DNA of 43,556 bases from Maricaulis sp. (lineage in GTDB: Bacteria; Pseudomonadota; Alphaproteobacteria; Caulobacterales; Maricaulaceae), in NCBI RefSeq assembly GCF_030149425.1, contig NZ_JASBRQ010000027.1, forward strand, positions 1 to 43,556, in the 5' to 3' direction. The number at the start of each line of letters is the position of its first letter. The first letter of the stretch is position 1. Positions 28,666 to 36,086 of this stretch are shown here, in pieces. The position numbers and the translations under genes are program-made. Below the pieces are notes generated by a model. The model was not told where the DNA came from. It ran no database searches and worked only from the letters and a program-made list of their open reading frames with translations.

Positions 28666-28777
28666 CCGTCACCCTGACAAAGGTCAGGTCCTAGATCATA
28701 GGGCTGGGCGGGTTTGAGTCAGGCTCTGATCCGGTGGTGCCCTACAAACTGGCTCTCAACCTTCGTTGGGATGACGG
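28666..28777. repeat. Repeat element with mirrored ends (REP/MITE-like)
   Basis: Begins CCGTCACCC and ends GGGATGACGG, so the ends are near-perfect inverted repeats 112 bp apart. Just inside the left end is a hairpin, CCTGAC-AAAG-GTCAGG (28673-28688). This style of end (CCGTCAnCC) is common among small dispersed repeats in alphaproteobacterial intergenic spacers. It lies between argE and the GrpB-like gene and contains no convincing ORF. I could not find a second copy in this window. Confidence 0.5.
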
Positions 28778-28832
28778 TATTTGGTTGAGCGGACAAAGCG
28801 TGTGATGAGGGTCATGCGAAAGGAAATGCAGC

Positions 28833-29327
28833 GTGATCACCCCCTACAATTCCGATTGGCCGGAAATATTTGAGATCGAGCGCCGGCGTCTCGATGCCTT
28901 GATCGATGCTGTGTCCATCGACCATATCGGCAGTACATCCGTGCCCGGTCTCGCCGCCAAGCCGGTCATCGACATGCTGGTTTCGATCGCGTCGCTGGTA
29001 TTTCTGGACAAGCAGGCGGAGGCCTTACAGGCGGCGGGTTATCAGATTCTGGGTGAACACGGGCTGGCCGGTCGCCGCTATTTGCGCCGGCATGCGCCGG
29101 ACGGAACACGCACGCACCACATCCATGTCTACAAGCAGGGCGATGACAACCTTCGCCGCCACCTGGTGTTCCGTGATTATCTGCGGGCGCACGCCCATGA
29201 GCGTGATGCCTACTCCGCTCTCAAACACGAACTGGTCCGGGCAGGCGTCGACCGCAAGGCCTATCAATCGGGCAAGGACGCCTTTGTGACTGCGTTGGAG
29301 CAGCGGGCTCTGGCCTGGGCGGAATAA
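28833..29327 (+). CDS. GrpB (UPF0157) family nucleotidyltransferase-fold protein
   Basis: 164 residues. It matches the UPF0157/GrpB family by WPEIFEIERRRLDALI, then HIGSTSVPGLAAKPVIDMLV, which has the GS...KPxIDxxV pattern of a nucleotidyltransferase-like fold, and the later HHIHVYKQGDDNLRRHLVFRDYL. Family members occur alone or fused to CoaE, and their reaction is unproven. The GTG start at 28833 is preceded by AAAGGAA at about 7 bases. It is transcribed alone, after the repeat element, and closed by a shared bidirectional terminator at 29331-29356. Confidence 0.88.
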   Translation: MITPYNSDWPEIFEIERRRLDALIDAVSIDHIGSTSVPGLAAKPVIDMLVSIASLVFLDKQAEALQAAGYQILGEHGLAGRRYLRRHAPDGTRTHHIHVYKQGDDNLRRHLVFRDYLRAHAHERDAYSALKHELVRAGVDRKAYQSGKDAFVTALEQRALAWAE

Positions 29328-29330
29328 TAA

Positions 29331-29360
29331 AAAGGGCGCCACACCGGGCGCCCTTTAAAA
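29331..29360. terminator. Bidirectional terminator between the GrpB-like gene and sqdB
   Basis: A perfect 10-bp stem AAAGGGCGCC/GGCGCCCTTT with a 6-base loop lies between the two convergent genes. It has A-rich and T-rich flanks on both sides, so it can act on both strands (TTTTTATT on the minus strand). Confidence 0.9.
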
Positions 29361-29376
29361 TCATATGTGACAGATC

Positions 29377-30588
29377 CTATTCGGCCGCCGTTGTTTCGGC
29401 CGGTGCTTGCGTTGCCGCCTCTTCGCGGCCCTTGCCCCAATAGGAGATGCACGGGATTTTTTTCTTGTCGCAGCGCTCGGCATATTTGCGTGCGATCTCG
29501 GTGACTTCCTCCATCAGGCCAGCGGCCAGGGTGATAGGCTTGAGGCCCATCTGCAGGAAGGTGTCGTTCTCGACATGGAGGTCGTTCTCGTCCGCCTCAT
29601 TGCGCGGGTTCGGGACCAGCTGAACTTCGGCATTGGTCATGTCGGCGATCATCTTGGCCAGATCGCGGACGCGGTGCGTCTCGGTCATCTGGTTCATGAT
29701 CTGGACTTTTTCGCCCGCGGCCGGCGGGTTTTCGACGGCCAGCTGAATGCAGCGCACCGTATCCTGGATGTGGATGAAGGCGCGGGTCTGACCGCCCGTG
29801 CCGTGCACGGTGAGCGGATAGCCGACCGCCGCCTGCATCAGGAAGCGGTTGAGCACGGTGCCGTAATCGCCGTCATAATCGAAACGGTTGATCAGGCGCT
29901 CATCACGCTTGGTTTCTTCCGTTTGCGTACCCCAGACGATGCCCTGGTGCAGATCGGTGATCTTCACCTTGTCGTTCTTGTTGTAGAAATGGAAGAAGAG
30001 CTGATCCTGGGTCTTGGTCATGTGGTAGATCGAGCCCGGATTGGCCGGATAGAGGATCTCCTGATCCTTCAAACCGTCTGCCGTCTCCACTTTCACCTTC
30101 AGATAGCCCTCGGGAATCTTCATGCCCGCAGTGCCGTAGCCATAGACGCCCATCGTGCCGAGGTGGACGAGATGGATGTCCTTGCCGCTATCGACGATCG
30201 CCGCCAGCACGTCATTGGTGGCGTTGAGGTTATTGTCGACGGTGTAGCGCTTGTGGCGGGCCGATTTCATCGAGTAGGGCGCGGCGCGCTGCTCGGCGAA
30301 GTGGATGATCGTGTCGGGGTTTTCCGCATCGATCAGATCAACCAGTTCCTGGTAATCCTTGCCGATATTCATGTCGACGAAGGCGATCTCGCGGCCGGAG
30401 ACCTCTTTCCACGCCGCGAGGCGTTCGCTCATCGGGCGGATCGGGGTCAGCGAATCGACCTCCAGCTCGATGTCGATCTTGCGGCGCGAGAGATTGTCGA
30501 CGATGACAACGTCATGGCCGAGATTGGAGAGGTGCAGTGCCGTCGGCCAACCGCAAAAACCGTCGCCGCCGAGTACGAGTACTTTCAT
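29377..30588 (-). CDS. sqdB: UDP-sulfoquinovose synthase
   Basis: 403-residue NAD-dependent short-chain dehydrogenase/epimerase that joins sulfite to UDP-glucose, forming the head-group precursor of the sulfolipid SQDG. The N-terminal motif GGDGFCGWPTALHLS is the SQD1/SqdB signature. The catalytic residues expected in the family are visible: T145 in HLGTMG, and Y188 and K192 in YHMTK. The length is normal (about 400). The C-terminus has an added Ala/Thr/Glu tail. The glycosyltransferase that would transfer sulfoquinovose to diacylglycerol is not adjacent. SQDG replaces phospholipid under phosphate limitation in many marine and photosynthetic bacteria. It is divergent from gap across a 392-bp gap. 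Confidence 0.92.
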   Translation of the reverse strand: MKVLVLGGDGFCGWPTALHLSNLGHDVVIVDNLSRRKIDIELEVDSLTPIRPMSERLAAWKEVSGREIAFVDMNIGKDYQELVDLIDAENPDTIIHFAEQRAAPYSMKSARHKRYTVDNNLNATNDVLAAIVDSGKDIHLVHLGTMGVYGYGTAGMKIPEGYLKVKVETADGLKDQEILYPANPGSIYHMTKTQDQLFFHFYNKNDKVKITDLHQGIVWGTQTEETKRDERLINRFDYDGDYGTVLNRFLMQAAVGYPLTVHGTGGQTRAFIHIQDTVRCIQLAVENPPAAGEKVQIMNQMTETHRVRDLAKMIADMTNAEVQLVPNPRNEADENDLHVENDTFLQMGLKPITLAAGLMEEVTEIARKYAERCDKKKIPCISYWGKGREEAATQAPAETTAAE

Positions 30589-30769
30589 AATGCCTTGCCG
30601 CCTGTCCCGGGCGTTCCCTTGTAAAGTTCAAGTGTGTTCTTGCAGGCAGGGAAGGCCATTTCAAGACCCCGGCCTGCGCTCCGTCGCAGCATTGCGATGC
30701 GCCGGAGGTCCCGGGGCAATCCCGCAGTGGCGCGAACGCACCGTTTGATGGTAGCGCAAACAAAGATAG

Positions 30770-30794
30770 AATATCAGATATTTCCGTTAAACGG
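30770..30794. promoter_or_regulatory. Two adjacent palindromes upstream of gap
   Basis: AATATC-A-GATATT (30770-30782) and CCGTT-A-AACGG (30784-30794) are perfect inverted repeats with single-base centres, one base apart. They lie in the sqdB-gap spacer, about 190 bp upstream of the gap ATG and about 180 bp upstream of the sqdB start. They are candidate operator half-pairs; the binding protein is unknown. Confidence 0.4.
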
Positions 30795-30918
30795 CGCGAT
30801 ATATTTCTCAATTCTCGCGAGTTTTGGGGAAGGATGCGCCTCATGTTGCCCGTCTGCAAAAAAATCCACCGCAGACCAATCAACGCGCCCGGAGCTGTGG
30901 ACCTCGACGCGAAAGGGG

Positions 30919-30926
30919 GCTAAATC
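30919..30926 (+). promoter_or_regulatory. Candidate gap operon -10 element GCTAAATC
   Basis: Matches the Caulobacter -10 form GCTANAWC at every position, 54 bp upstream of the gap ATG. The -35 (GTGGACC near 30896) is weaker, so the call depends mainly on the -10. Confidence 0.4.
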
Positions 30927-30980
30927 CGCGCCAAATTCGCCGGGTTTTTGTCGGCGTGCTGCATATAAGGAGACTTGCGT

Positions 30981-31997
30981 ATGGCTCTTCGGGTCGCGAT
31001 CACCGGTTTTGGCCGGATTGGACGCCTGGCACTGCGTGCCGTTCTGGAAGAAAAGCGTTGGGGCGAAGTCGAGATCGTCGCCATCAATGACAGCTCCACC
31101 CCGGAGACCAATGCGCACCTGCTGACCTATGACAGCGTGCACGGCCGTTATCCTGGCGAGATCAAGGTCGGTGATGACTGGATCGATGCCGGTTTCGGCA
31201 AGATCCAGAAAGTCTCCAACCGCGACCCGTCCAAACTGCCCTGGGATGATCTCGGCATCGACATCGTTCTGGAATGCACCGGCAAGTTCAATTCCAAGGA
31301 AGCCTCGATGGCGCACATCGAAGCCTCTGGTGCTAAGCGCGTGCTCTGCTCCGCGCCGGCCAAGAATGCCGACAAGACCATTGTTTATGGTGTGAACCAT
31401 GACGAGCTGACGGCTGACGATGTCGTGGTTTCCAATGCCTCTTGCACCACCAACGGCCTGGCGCCGGTCGCCAAGGTGCTCAACGACGCGGTCGGTATCG
31501 AGCGCGGTCACATGACTACGATCCACGCCTACACCGGCGACCAGCCGACGCTGGACCGGAACCACAAGGACCTGCACCGCGCCCGTGCGGCGGCCATGTC
31601 CATGGTGCCGACCTCGACCGGTGCGGCCAAGGCCGTGGGTCTGGTTCTGCCGGAACTGGCCGGCAAGCTCGACGGCGCCGCAGTGCGCGTGCCGACCCCG
31701 AACGTCTCCCTGATCGACCTGGTCTTCACCCCGGGCAAGGCGACCTCGGCGGAAGAGCTGACCGCGGCCATCAAGGCGGCGGCCGACGGTCCGATGAAGG
31801 GTGTTCTTGGCTATGACGACATCCCGCTGGTCTCGATCGACTATAACCATGACAGCCGTTCCTCGGTTGTTGCTGTCGACAAGATCAAGGTGATCGATGA
31901 GCGTCTCGCCCGCGTCATGACCTGGTACGATAATGAGTGGGGCTTTGCCTGCCGCATGATCGACACCACGGTCGCCATGGGCAAGTTTCTGAAATAA
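30981..31997 (+). CDS. gap: Glyceraldehyde-3-phosphate dehydrogenase (type I)
   Basis: 338-residue phosphorylating GAPDH of glycolysis and gluconeogenesis. N-terminal dinucleotide motif GFGRIGRLALR; NDSSTPET around residue 37, where the Asp disfavours NADP, suggesting NAD use; catalytic C155 in SNASCTTN. Normal length. The ATG at 30981 has a strong AAGGAGA ribosome site 6-7 bases upstream, whereas the frame opens two codons earlier at a poorer codon. It leads the operon gap-pgk-fba: pgk begins 22 bp after its stop, and fba ends with a terminator at 34359-34386. Confidence 0.97.
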   Translation: MALRVAITGFGRIGRLALRAVLEEKRWGEVEIVAINDSSTPETNAHLLTYDSVHGRYPGEIKVGDDWIDAGFGKIQKVSNRDPSKLPWDDLGIDIVLECTGKFNSKEASMAHIEASGAKRVLCSAPAKNADKTIVYGVNHDELTADDVVVSNASCTTNGLAPVAKVLNDAVGIERGHMTTIHAYTGDQPTLDRNHKDLHRARAAAMSMVPTSTGAAKAVGLVLPELAGKLDGAAVRVPTPNVSLIDLVFTPGKATSAEELTAAIKAAADGPMKGVLGYDDIPLVSIDYNHDSRSSVVAVDKIKVIDERLARVMTWYDNEWGFACRMIDTTVAMGKFLK

Positions 31998-32019
31998 AGC
32001 GCACAACGGAGGGCGCGCC

Positions 32020-33210
32020 ATGACCGATATCCGCCGGATCCAGGATGCGGAGGTCGCCGGCAAGCGCGTCCTCGTTCGTGTCGATTTCAATGTGCCGATG
32101 AAAGACGGGGCCGTCACCGACGATACCCGTCTCAAGGCCGCCCTGCCGACCATCGAGCATCTCAAGCAAGCTGGTGCGCGCACCGTGCTGCTGGCGCATT
32201 TTGGTCGCCCCAAGGGCCAGCGTGTTGACGAGATGAGCCTTGAGCCGGTGGCGCAGCCGCTGGCTGACCTGCTCGGCGACCCGGTCGACTTCGTTGACGA
32301 CATCACCGGCGCCGATGCGCTCGAAGCCGTCTCGGACATGTCCGATGGCGATGTGCTCCTGATCCAGAATACGCGCTTTGAAGCCGGCGAAGAGAAGAAC
32401 GATCCGGCCTTCGCCGAAGCGCTGGCGAAGCTCGGCGATGTCTACGTCAATGACGCTTTCTCGGCGGCGCACCGCGCCCACGGGTCGACGGAAGGTGTGG
32501 CCAAACACCTGCCGGCCTATGCGGGGCTGTCGATGCAGCGCGAGATTGATCATCTGGTCCAAGCGCTGGAAGCTCCCGAGCGCCCGGTTGTCGCGCTTGT
32601 TGGCGGGGCCAAGGTCTCGACCAAGATCGAGCTGCTGGAAAACCTGGTGAAGAAGGTGGATGTGCTCTTTGTCGGCGGCGGTATGGCCAATACCCTGCTG
32701 CATGCCAAGGGCGTCAATGTCGGGGCCAGCCTGTGTGAGAAGGATCTCGCCGACACGGCCCGGGCTATCCTCGCTGCTGCTGAAACGGCTGGCTGTCAGC
32801 TCATCCTGCCCAACGATGCACTGGTCGCGACCGAGTTCAAGCCGCATCCGGAAACCCGTCTGACGTCCGTCAATGACGTCGCCGAAAACGAGATGATCCT
32901 CGATTGCGGACCGGCCACGATAACGGCGCTGGCCGTTGCCATGGATGGCGCCAAGACCGTGATCTGGAATGGTCCGCTCGGTGCCTTTGAAACTCCGCCT
33001 TTCGATACCGCGACCGTGACCGCGGCCAAGCACGTCGCCGACCTCGCGCGTGAGGGCGAGATCGTGGCCGTGGCCGGAGGCGGTGATACGGTTGCTGCGC
33101 TCAACCAGGCCGGCGTCGCCGACGACTTCACCTTTATCTCGACCGCGGGCGGTGCCTTCCTGGAATGGATGGAAGGCAAGGCCCTGCCGGGCGTGGAAGC
33201 CTTGCGCTAA
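32020..33210 (+). CDS. pgk: Phosphoglycerate kinase
   Basis: 396-residue kinase that interconverts 1,3-bisphosphoglycerate and 3-phosphoglycerate. The substrate motif RVDFNVP lies near residue 20, with HFGRPKGQ and the N-terminal GDVYVNDAFSAAHRAH. The hinge and nucleotide-binding parts are GGAKVSTKIELLENL and, late, GGGDTVAALNQAG followed by STAGGAFLEWMEGKALPG. The length is normal for bacteria. A short GGAGGG-like sequence precedes the ATG. It is followed by an 83-bp spacer with a hairpin before fba, so the mRNA may be processed or attenuated there. Confidence 0.97.
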   Translation: MTDIRRIQDAEVAGKRVLVRVDFNVPMKDGAVTDDTRLKAALPTIEHLKQAGARTVLLAHFGRPKGQRVDEMSLEPVAQPLADLLGDPVDFVDDITGADALEAVSDMSDGDVLLIQNTRFEAGEEKNDPAFAEALAKLGDVYVNDAFSAAHRAHGSTEGVAKHLPAYAGLSMQREIDHLVQALEAPERPVVALVGGAKVSTKIELLENLVKKVDVLFVGGGMANTLLHAKGVNVGASLCEKDLADTARAILAAAETAGCQLILPNDALVATEFKPHPETRLTSVNDVAENEMILDCGPATITALAVAMDGAKTVIWNGPLGAFETPPFDTATVTAAKHVADLAREGEIVAVAGGGDTVAALNQAGVADDFTFISTAGGAFLEWMEGKALPGVEALR

Positions 33211-33240
33211 GCGAACGAGCCTGTTAGCGACACACTCAAC

Positions 33241-33261
33241 GTCCCGACTGCAGGGCGGGAC
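33241..33261 (+). other. Hairpin in the pgk-fba spacer
   Basis: GTCCCG (33241-33246) and CGGGAC (33256-33261) enclose a 9-base loop. No T-run follows, so it is more likely an mRNA processing or stability element than a terminator. Confidence 0.4.
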
Positions 33262-33293
33262 AAGCCAAATCGGAACCAGCTGGGGATAACGGA

Positions 33294-34331
33294 ATGGACC
33301 TCGATCTTCTGAACGAAACCGCATGTGCCATGGTGGCGCCGGGCAAAGGTATTCTGGCGGCGGATGAGTCGACCGGCACGATCGGCAAGCGTTTCGCCTC
33401 GATCAATCTGGATAACACCCCGGATAATCGCCGTGACTGGCGCGAGATGCTGTTCCGCACCACCGAGGCCATGTCCGAGCGCATTTCCGGTGTCATCCTC
33501 TATGATGAAACCATCCGCCAGAAAGCGGCCGACGGTACGCCGCTGGTCAAACTGATCCAGGACGCCGGTTCCATTCCCGGTATCAAGGTCGATACCGGTG
33601 CCAAGCCGCTGGCCGGCGCAGACGGTGAAATGATTACCGAAGGCCTGGACGGCCTGCGCGACCGTCTTGCCGACTATTTCGAACTCGGTGCCCGTTTCGC
33701 CAAATGGCGTGCGGTGATCAATATCGGTCAGGGCGGCGATGATGGTGTGCCGAGCCAGTATTGCATCAACACCAATATGCATGCGCTCGCCCGCTATGCG
33801 ACGCTGTGCCAGGAAGCCTCGATCGTTCCGATCGTCGAGCCGGAAGTCATCATGGATGGCGACCACTCCATCGAGCGTTGCTATGAGGTCACCGAGTTTG
33901 CGCTCAAGACACTGTATCGCGAGCTGTTTGACCAGGGTGTCGTTCTCGAGGGCACGATCCTGAAGCCGAACATGGTCATCTCCGGCACCACCAATGGCGA
34001 ACGCGCCGGCGTTGAAGAAGTGGCCGACATGACGGTTCAGTGCCTGGCCAATTGCGTGCCGGCAGCTGTTCCGGGGATTGCCTTCCTGTCCGGCGGCCAG
34101 TCCGACGAGGAAGCGACAGCTCACCTCAACGCCATGAACGCCAATTACGAGCTGCCCTGGCCGCTGACCTTCTCCTATGGTCGCGCCCTGCAGGCGCCGC
34201 CGCTCAAGGCCTGGGCCGGCAAGGCCGAGAATGTTGCGGCCGCGCAGGCAGCCTTCGACCACCGCGCCAAGATGAACGGCCTCGCCGCTCTCGGTGAGTG
34301 GGAAGCCGAGATGGAAAAAGAGCTGGCCTAA
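33294..34331 (+). CDS. fba: Class I fructose-bisphosphate aldolase
   Basis: 345-residue Schiff-base aldolase of glycolysis and gluconeogenesis. The N-terminal GKGILAADESTGTIGKRF is the class I signature. The catalytic lysine is K224 in GTILKPNMV, and LSGGQSDEEATAHLNAMN follows. This is the eukaryote-like class I form, not the zinc-dependent class II form. It is the third gene of gap-pgk-fba. The ATG has GGGGATAACGGA upstream and lies 83 bp after pgk. A strong terminator follows 28 bp later. Confidence 0.95.
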   Translation: MDLDLLNETACAMVAPGKGILAADESTGTIGKRFASINLDNTPDNRRDWREMLFRTTEAMSERISGVILYDETIRQKAADGTPLVKLIQDAGSIPGIKVDTGAKPLAGADGEMITEGLDGLRDRLADYFELGARFAKWRAVINIGQGGDDGVPSQYCINTNMHALARYATLCQEASIVPIVEPEVIMDGDHSIERCYEVTEFALKTLYRELFDQGVVLEGTILKPNMVISGTTNGERAGVEEVADMTVQCLANCVPAAVPGIAFLSGGQSDEEATAHLNAMNANYELPWPLTFSYGRALQAPPLKAWAGKAENVAAAQAAFDHRAKMNGLAALGEWEAEMEKELA

Positions 34332-34358
34332 ACGCCAGGTCTTTTCAGTGACAAGAAG

Positions 34359-34386
34359 CCCCGCGGTGCAGGCCGCGGGGTTTTCT
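34359..34386 (+). terminator. Terminator of the gap-pgk-fba operon
   Basis: A perfect stem CCCCGCGG/CCGCGGGG (34359-34366 and 34373-34380) with loop TGCAGG is followed by TTTTCTTTT. It is 28 bp after the fba stop. Confidence 0.92.
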
Positions 34387-34417
34387 TTTGCCGGCGACGC
34401 CGTTTACGCTCCGGCCA

Positions 34418-34771
34418 ATGACCTTCGATCTCGACGGACATATTATGCACGCCCCGATCACGGGGACGAACGGGATCGTCAATGCCGAGACGATTTTCCG
34501 TTTCTCGCAGGAGGGCGATGTCGTCCGGGCCAGCTATGCGGGTGGCCGGGTGCAGTTCGGCGAGCTGATCGGCCGCGTCAAAGGCGATGCGCTGGAATTC
34601 CGGTATTGCCAGATCGACAGCGACGGCAATCTCGATGGCGGTGTGTCGCAATGCTCATTGGAAACCCGGTCCGATGGCGCATTGCGCATCATTGTCCGCT
34701 TTCACCGCGAGGCGCGCGGGGAGCGCGGTATCAATATTATTGAGGACGTCCCCGCAGCCTGGCAGGAATGA
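34418..34771 (+). CDS. Small conserved hypothetical protein
   Basis: 117 residues, probably cytoplasmic, made mostly of predicted beta strands. It begins MTFDLDGHIMHAPITGTNGI and contains VVRASYAGGRVQFGELIGRV and FRYCQIDSDGNLDGGVSQCS. Similar small proteins are sometimes labelled n-acetylglutamate synthase in databases, without support I can see here; no acyltransferase motif is visible. The ATG at 34418 is chosen over an upstream in-frame TTG that would overlap the fba terminator. No clear ribosome site is present. A bidirectional terminator follows at 34772-34805. Confidence 0.65.
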   Translation: MTFDLDGHIMHAPITGTNGIVNAETIFRFSQEGDVVRASYAGGRVQFGELIGRVKGDALEFRYCQIDSDGNLDGGVSQCSLETRSDGALRIIVRFHREARGERGINIIEDVPAAWQE

Positions 34772-34805
34772 AAAACGGGGCGCGCGTTTGCGGCCCCGTT
34801 TTCCT
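34772..34805. terminator. Bidirectional terminator between the 34418 gene and the 34831 gene
   Basis: Stem AAAACGGGGC/GCCCCGTTTT (34772-34781 and 34793-34802) with an 11-base loop. The T-rich tail on both strands suits the convergent genes. Confidence 0.85.
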
Positions 34806-34830
34806 TTTAACTGGCGTTATCGCCGAGTGA

Positions 34831-35295
34831 TCAGTTGGGATCGATCTCGGTGATGTAGAGCACAGCCTCGGCCGGCATTTCGCCATAGGTGCCGATCCAG
34901 ATGTCATATTGGCCGGACTGCGGGCCGGCGCCGCCCACGATCGGGTTGAGGCCGTCGACATCATCGGCGCAGAACCAGCTGCCATCCGGTCCGTTGACGA
35001 TCAGCGTCGTGTCCTCATCGGAGACCACACCGGCCCACAGGCCGAAGCTGCCGGCGGTGTAATTGACGCGGAAGTCCGGTGCGTCGGTAATATTGCCAAC
35101 GCAGCCTTCGCCAATGCTGATCGATGCGTCGATACCGCCACCCGCGATGACACTGACCTGATACGGATCCGGCGCGAAACCAGCGCTGAGCGACACTTCG
35201 CCGAAATTCGGGTTGAGCGAGAAATCCTGCGCTATGGCGGCAGTCGAGAAGGCGGCAGCAGCCACAGCGGCGGCAGCGATAAACTTGATGGTCAT
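34831..35295 (-). CDS. Exported protein with a putative PPC-like beta domain
   Basis: 154 residues. A signal peptide (FIAAAAVAAAAFSTAAIAQ) precedes a domain dominated by beta strands and acidic residues (EVSLSAGFAPDPYQVSVIAGG, VSDEDTTLIVNGPDGSWFCA, SGQYDIWIGTYGEMPAEAVL). The two cysteines (in EGCVGN and WFCADD) may form a disulfide. The pattern recalls bacterial pre-peptidase C-terminal (PPC) domains or other small secreted beta-sandwiches, but without a protease partner. The ATG at 35295 has AAGGGGA 7 bases upstream; the frame opens further upstream without a signal peptide. It is divergent from thiE. Confidence 0.7.
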   Translation of the reverse strand: MTIKFIAAAAVAAAAFSTAAIAQDFSLNPNFGEVSLSAGFAPDPYQVSVIAGGGIDASISIGEGCVGNITDAPDFRVNYTAGSFGLWAGVVSDEDTTLIVNGPDGSWFCADDVDGLNPIVGGAGPQSGQYDIWIGTYGEMPAEAVLYITEIDPN

Positions 35296-35354
35296 GAAAG
35301 TCCCCTTTGCACAGGACCCATCCCTCAGGTCCCGGAAGCGCGCATATTGGGCAT

Positions 35355-35366
35355 GGTCATATGACC
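35355..35366. promoter_or_regulatory. Perfect palindrome GGTCATATGACC between divergent genes
   Basis: A 12-bp palindrome in the 131-bp gap between the exported-protein gene and thiE. GGT-N6-ACC recalls the half-sites of GntR/FadR-type regulators, but no such gene is nearby. The binding protein is not known. Confidence 0.35.
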
Positions 35367-35426
35367 GCGATATGAACAGCGCTGTGCATCTGGCTTCCGG
35401 GGGCATTCCGGTTTAAAGCGCGGGAC

Positions 35427-36041
35427 ATGACCCAGCTCTACCTGATTACGCCGCCGCGCATCGATGCGGGCTTTGTCGCGACGCTTGAAGAGGCCTTGTC
35501 TGCAGGCGAAGTCGCGGCGCTTCAAATCCGTCTCAAGGACCATGACGTAGACGATATCCGCGCCTTGGCGCCGGCGCTGATTGCCTGTGCGCAGAAGCAT
35601 GGCGTTGCCGCGATCATGAATGACAGTGCCGCGCTCGCCGATGAACTGGGGTGCGATGGGGTGCATATCGGTCAGAGCGATGGGCGCATCAAGGATGCCC
35701 GGGCGGTGATGGGCAAGGACCGGACCGTGGGCGTAACCTGCCATGACAGCCGGCATCTGGCGATGACGGCGGGCGAGGCGGGCGCTGACTATGTTGCCTT
35801 TGGCGCATTTTTCCCGACCGAAACCAAGGACGCGCCGACGCAGGCCGATATCCCGCTTTTGAACTGGTGGATCGAACTGTTCGAGCTGCCGTGTGTGGCG
35901 ATTGGCGGAATCACCGTCGACAATGCGGCGCCCCTGGTTGAGGCGGGTGCGGATTTCCTCGCTGTCTCAGGCGGCGTCTGGGGCCATGCAGATGGCCCGG
36001 CGGCTGCGGTGAAGGCCTTCAACGCGATATGCGCCGGATAG
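35427..36041 (+). CDS. thiE: Thiamine-phosphate synthase
   Basis: 204-residue TIM-barrel enzyme that joins the pyrimidine and thiazole parts of thiamine to form thiamine monophosphate. The motifs are LQIRLKD near residue 30, [37 protein letters not shown], and [29 protein letters not shown] at the phosphate end. The length is normal. The ATG at 35427 follows GCGCGGGACATG. No thiamine riboswitch was recognised upstream. It is followed after 45 bp by a Sel1-repeat gene, and the two may be co-transcribed although nothing links their roles. Confidence 0.92.
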   Translation: MTQLYLITPPRIDAGFVATLEEALSAGEVAALQIRLKDHDVDDIRALAPALIACAQKHGVAAIMNDSAALADELGCDGVHIGQSDGRIKDARAVMGKDRTVGVTCHDSRHLAMTAGEAGADYVAFGAFFPTETKDAPTQADIPLLNWWIELFELPCVAIGGITVDNAAPLVEAGADFLAVSGGVWGHADGPAAAVKAFNAICAG

Positions 36042-36086
36042 GCGAGTAGCCTTGACCTTGCCGCAATCGCGCGGCTGATAGGCGGC

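Larger units (their letters stand above)
30589..30980. other. Intergenic region between sqdB and gap
   Basis: 392 bp without a convincing gene. It must hold the sqdB promoter and the gap promoter. It contains two adjacent palindromes (30770-30794), a palindrome CTCGCGAG near 30814-30821, an inverted repeat GTCTGC-N13-GCAGAC (30852-30857 with 30871-30876), and a -10-like GCTAAATC at 30919-30926. An open frame starting near 30634 overlaps the front of gap and is not supported by codon pattern. Confidence 0.6.

Noticed and set aside
30634..31125. A plus-strand frame in the sqdB-gap spacer running into gap
   Set aside because: It overlaps the start of gap in another frame and its translation has no recognisable domain, so the spacer is treated as regulatory.
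33241..33261. The pgk-fba hairpin as a terminator
   Set aside because: No T-run follows and fba belongs to the same pathway, so internal termination is unlikely.
31915..33324. A 469-codon minus-strand frame across pgk
   Set aside because: Antisense to an intact glycolytic gene with a strong ribosome site and normal length.
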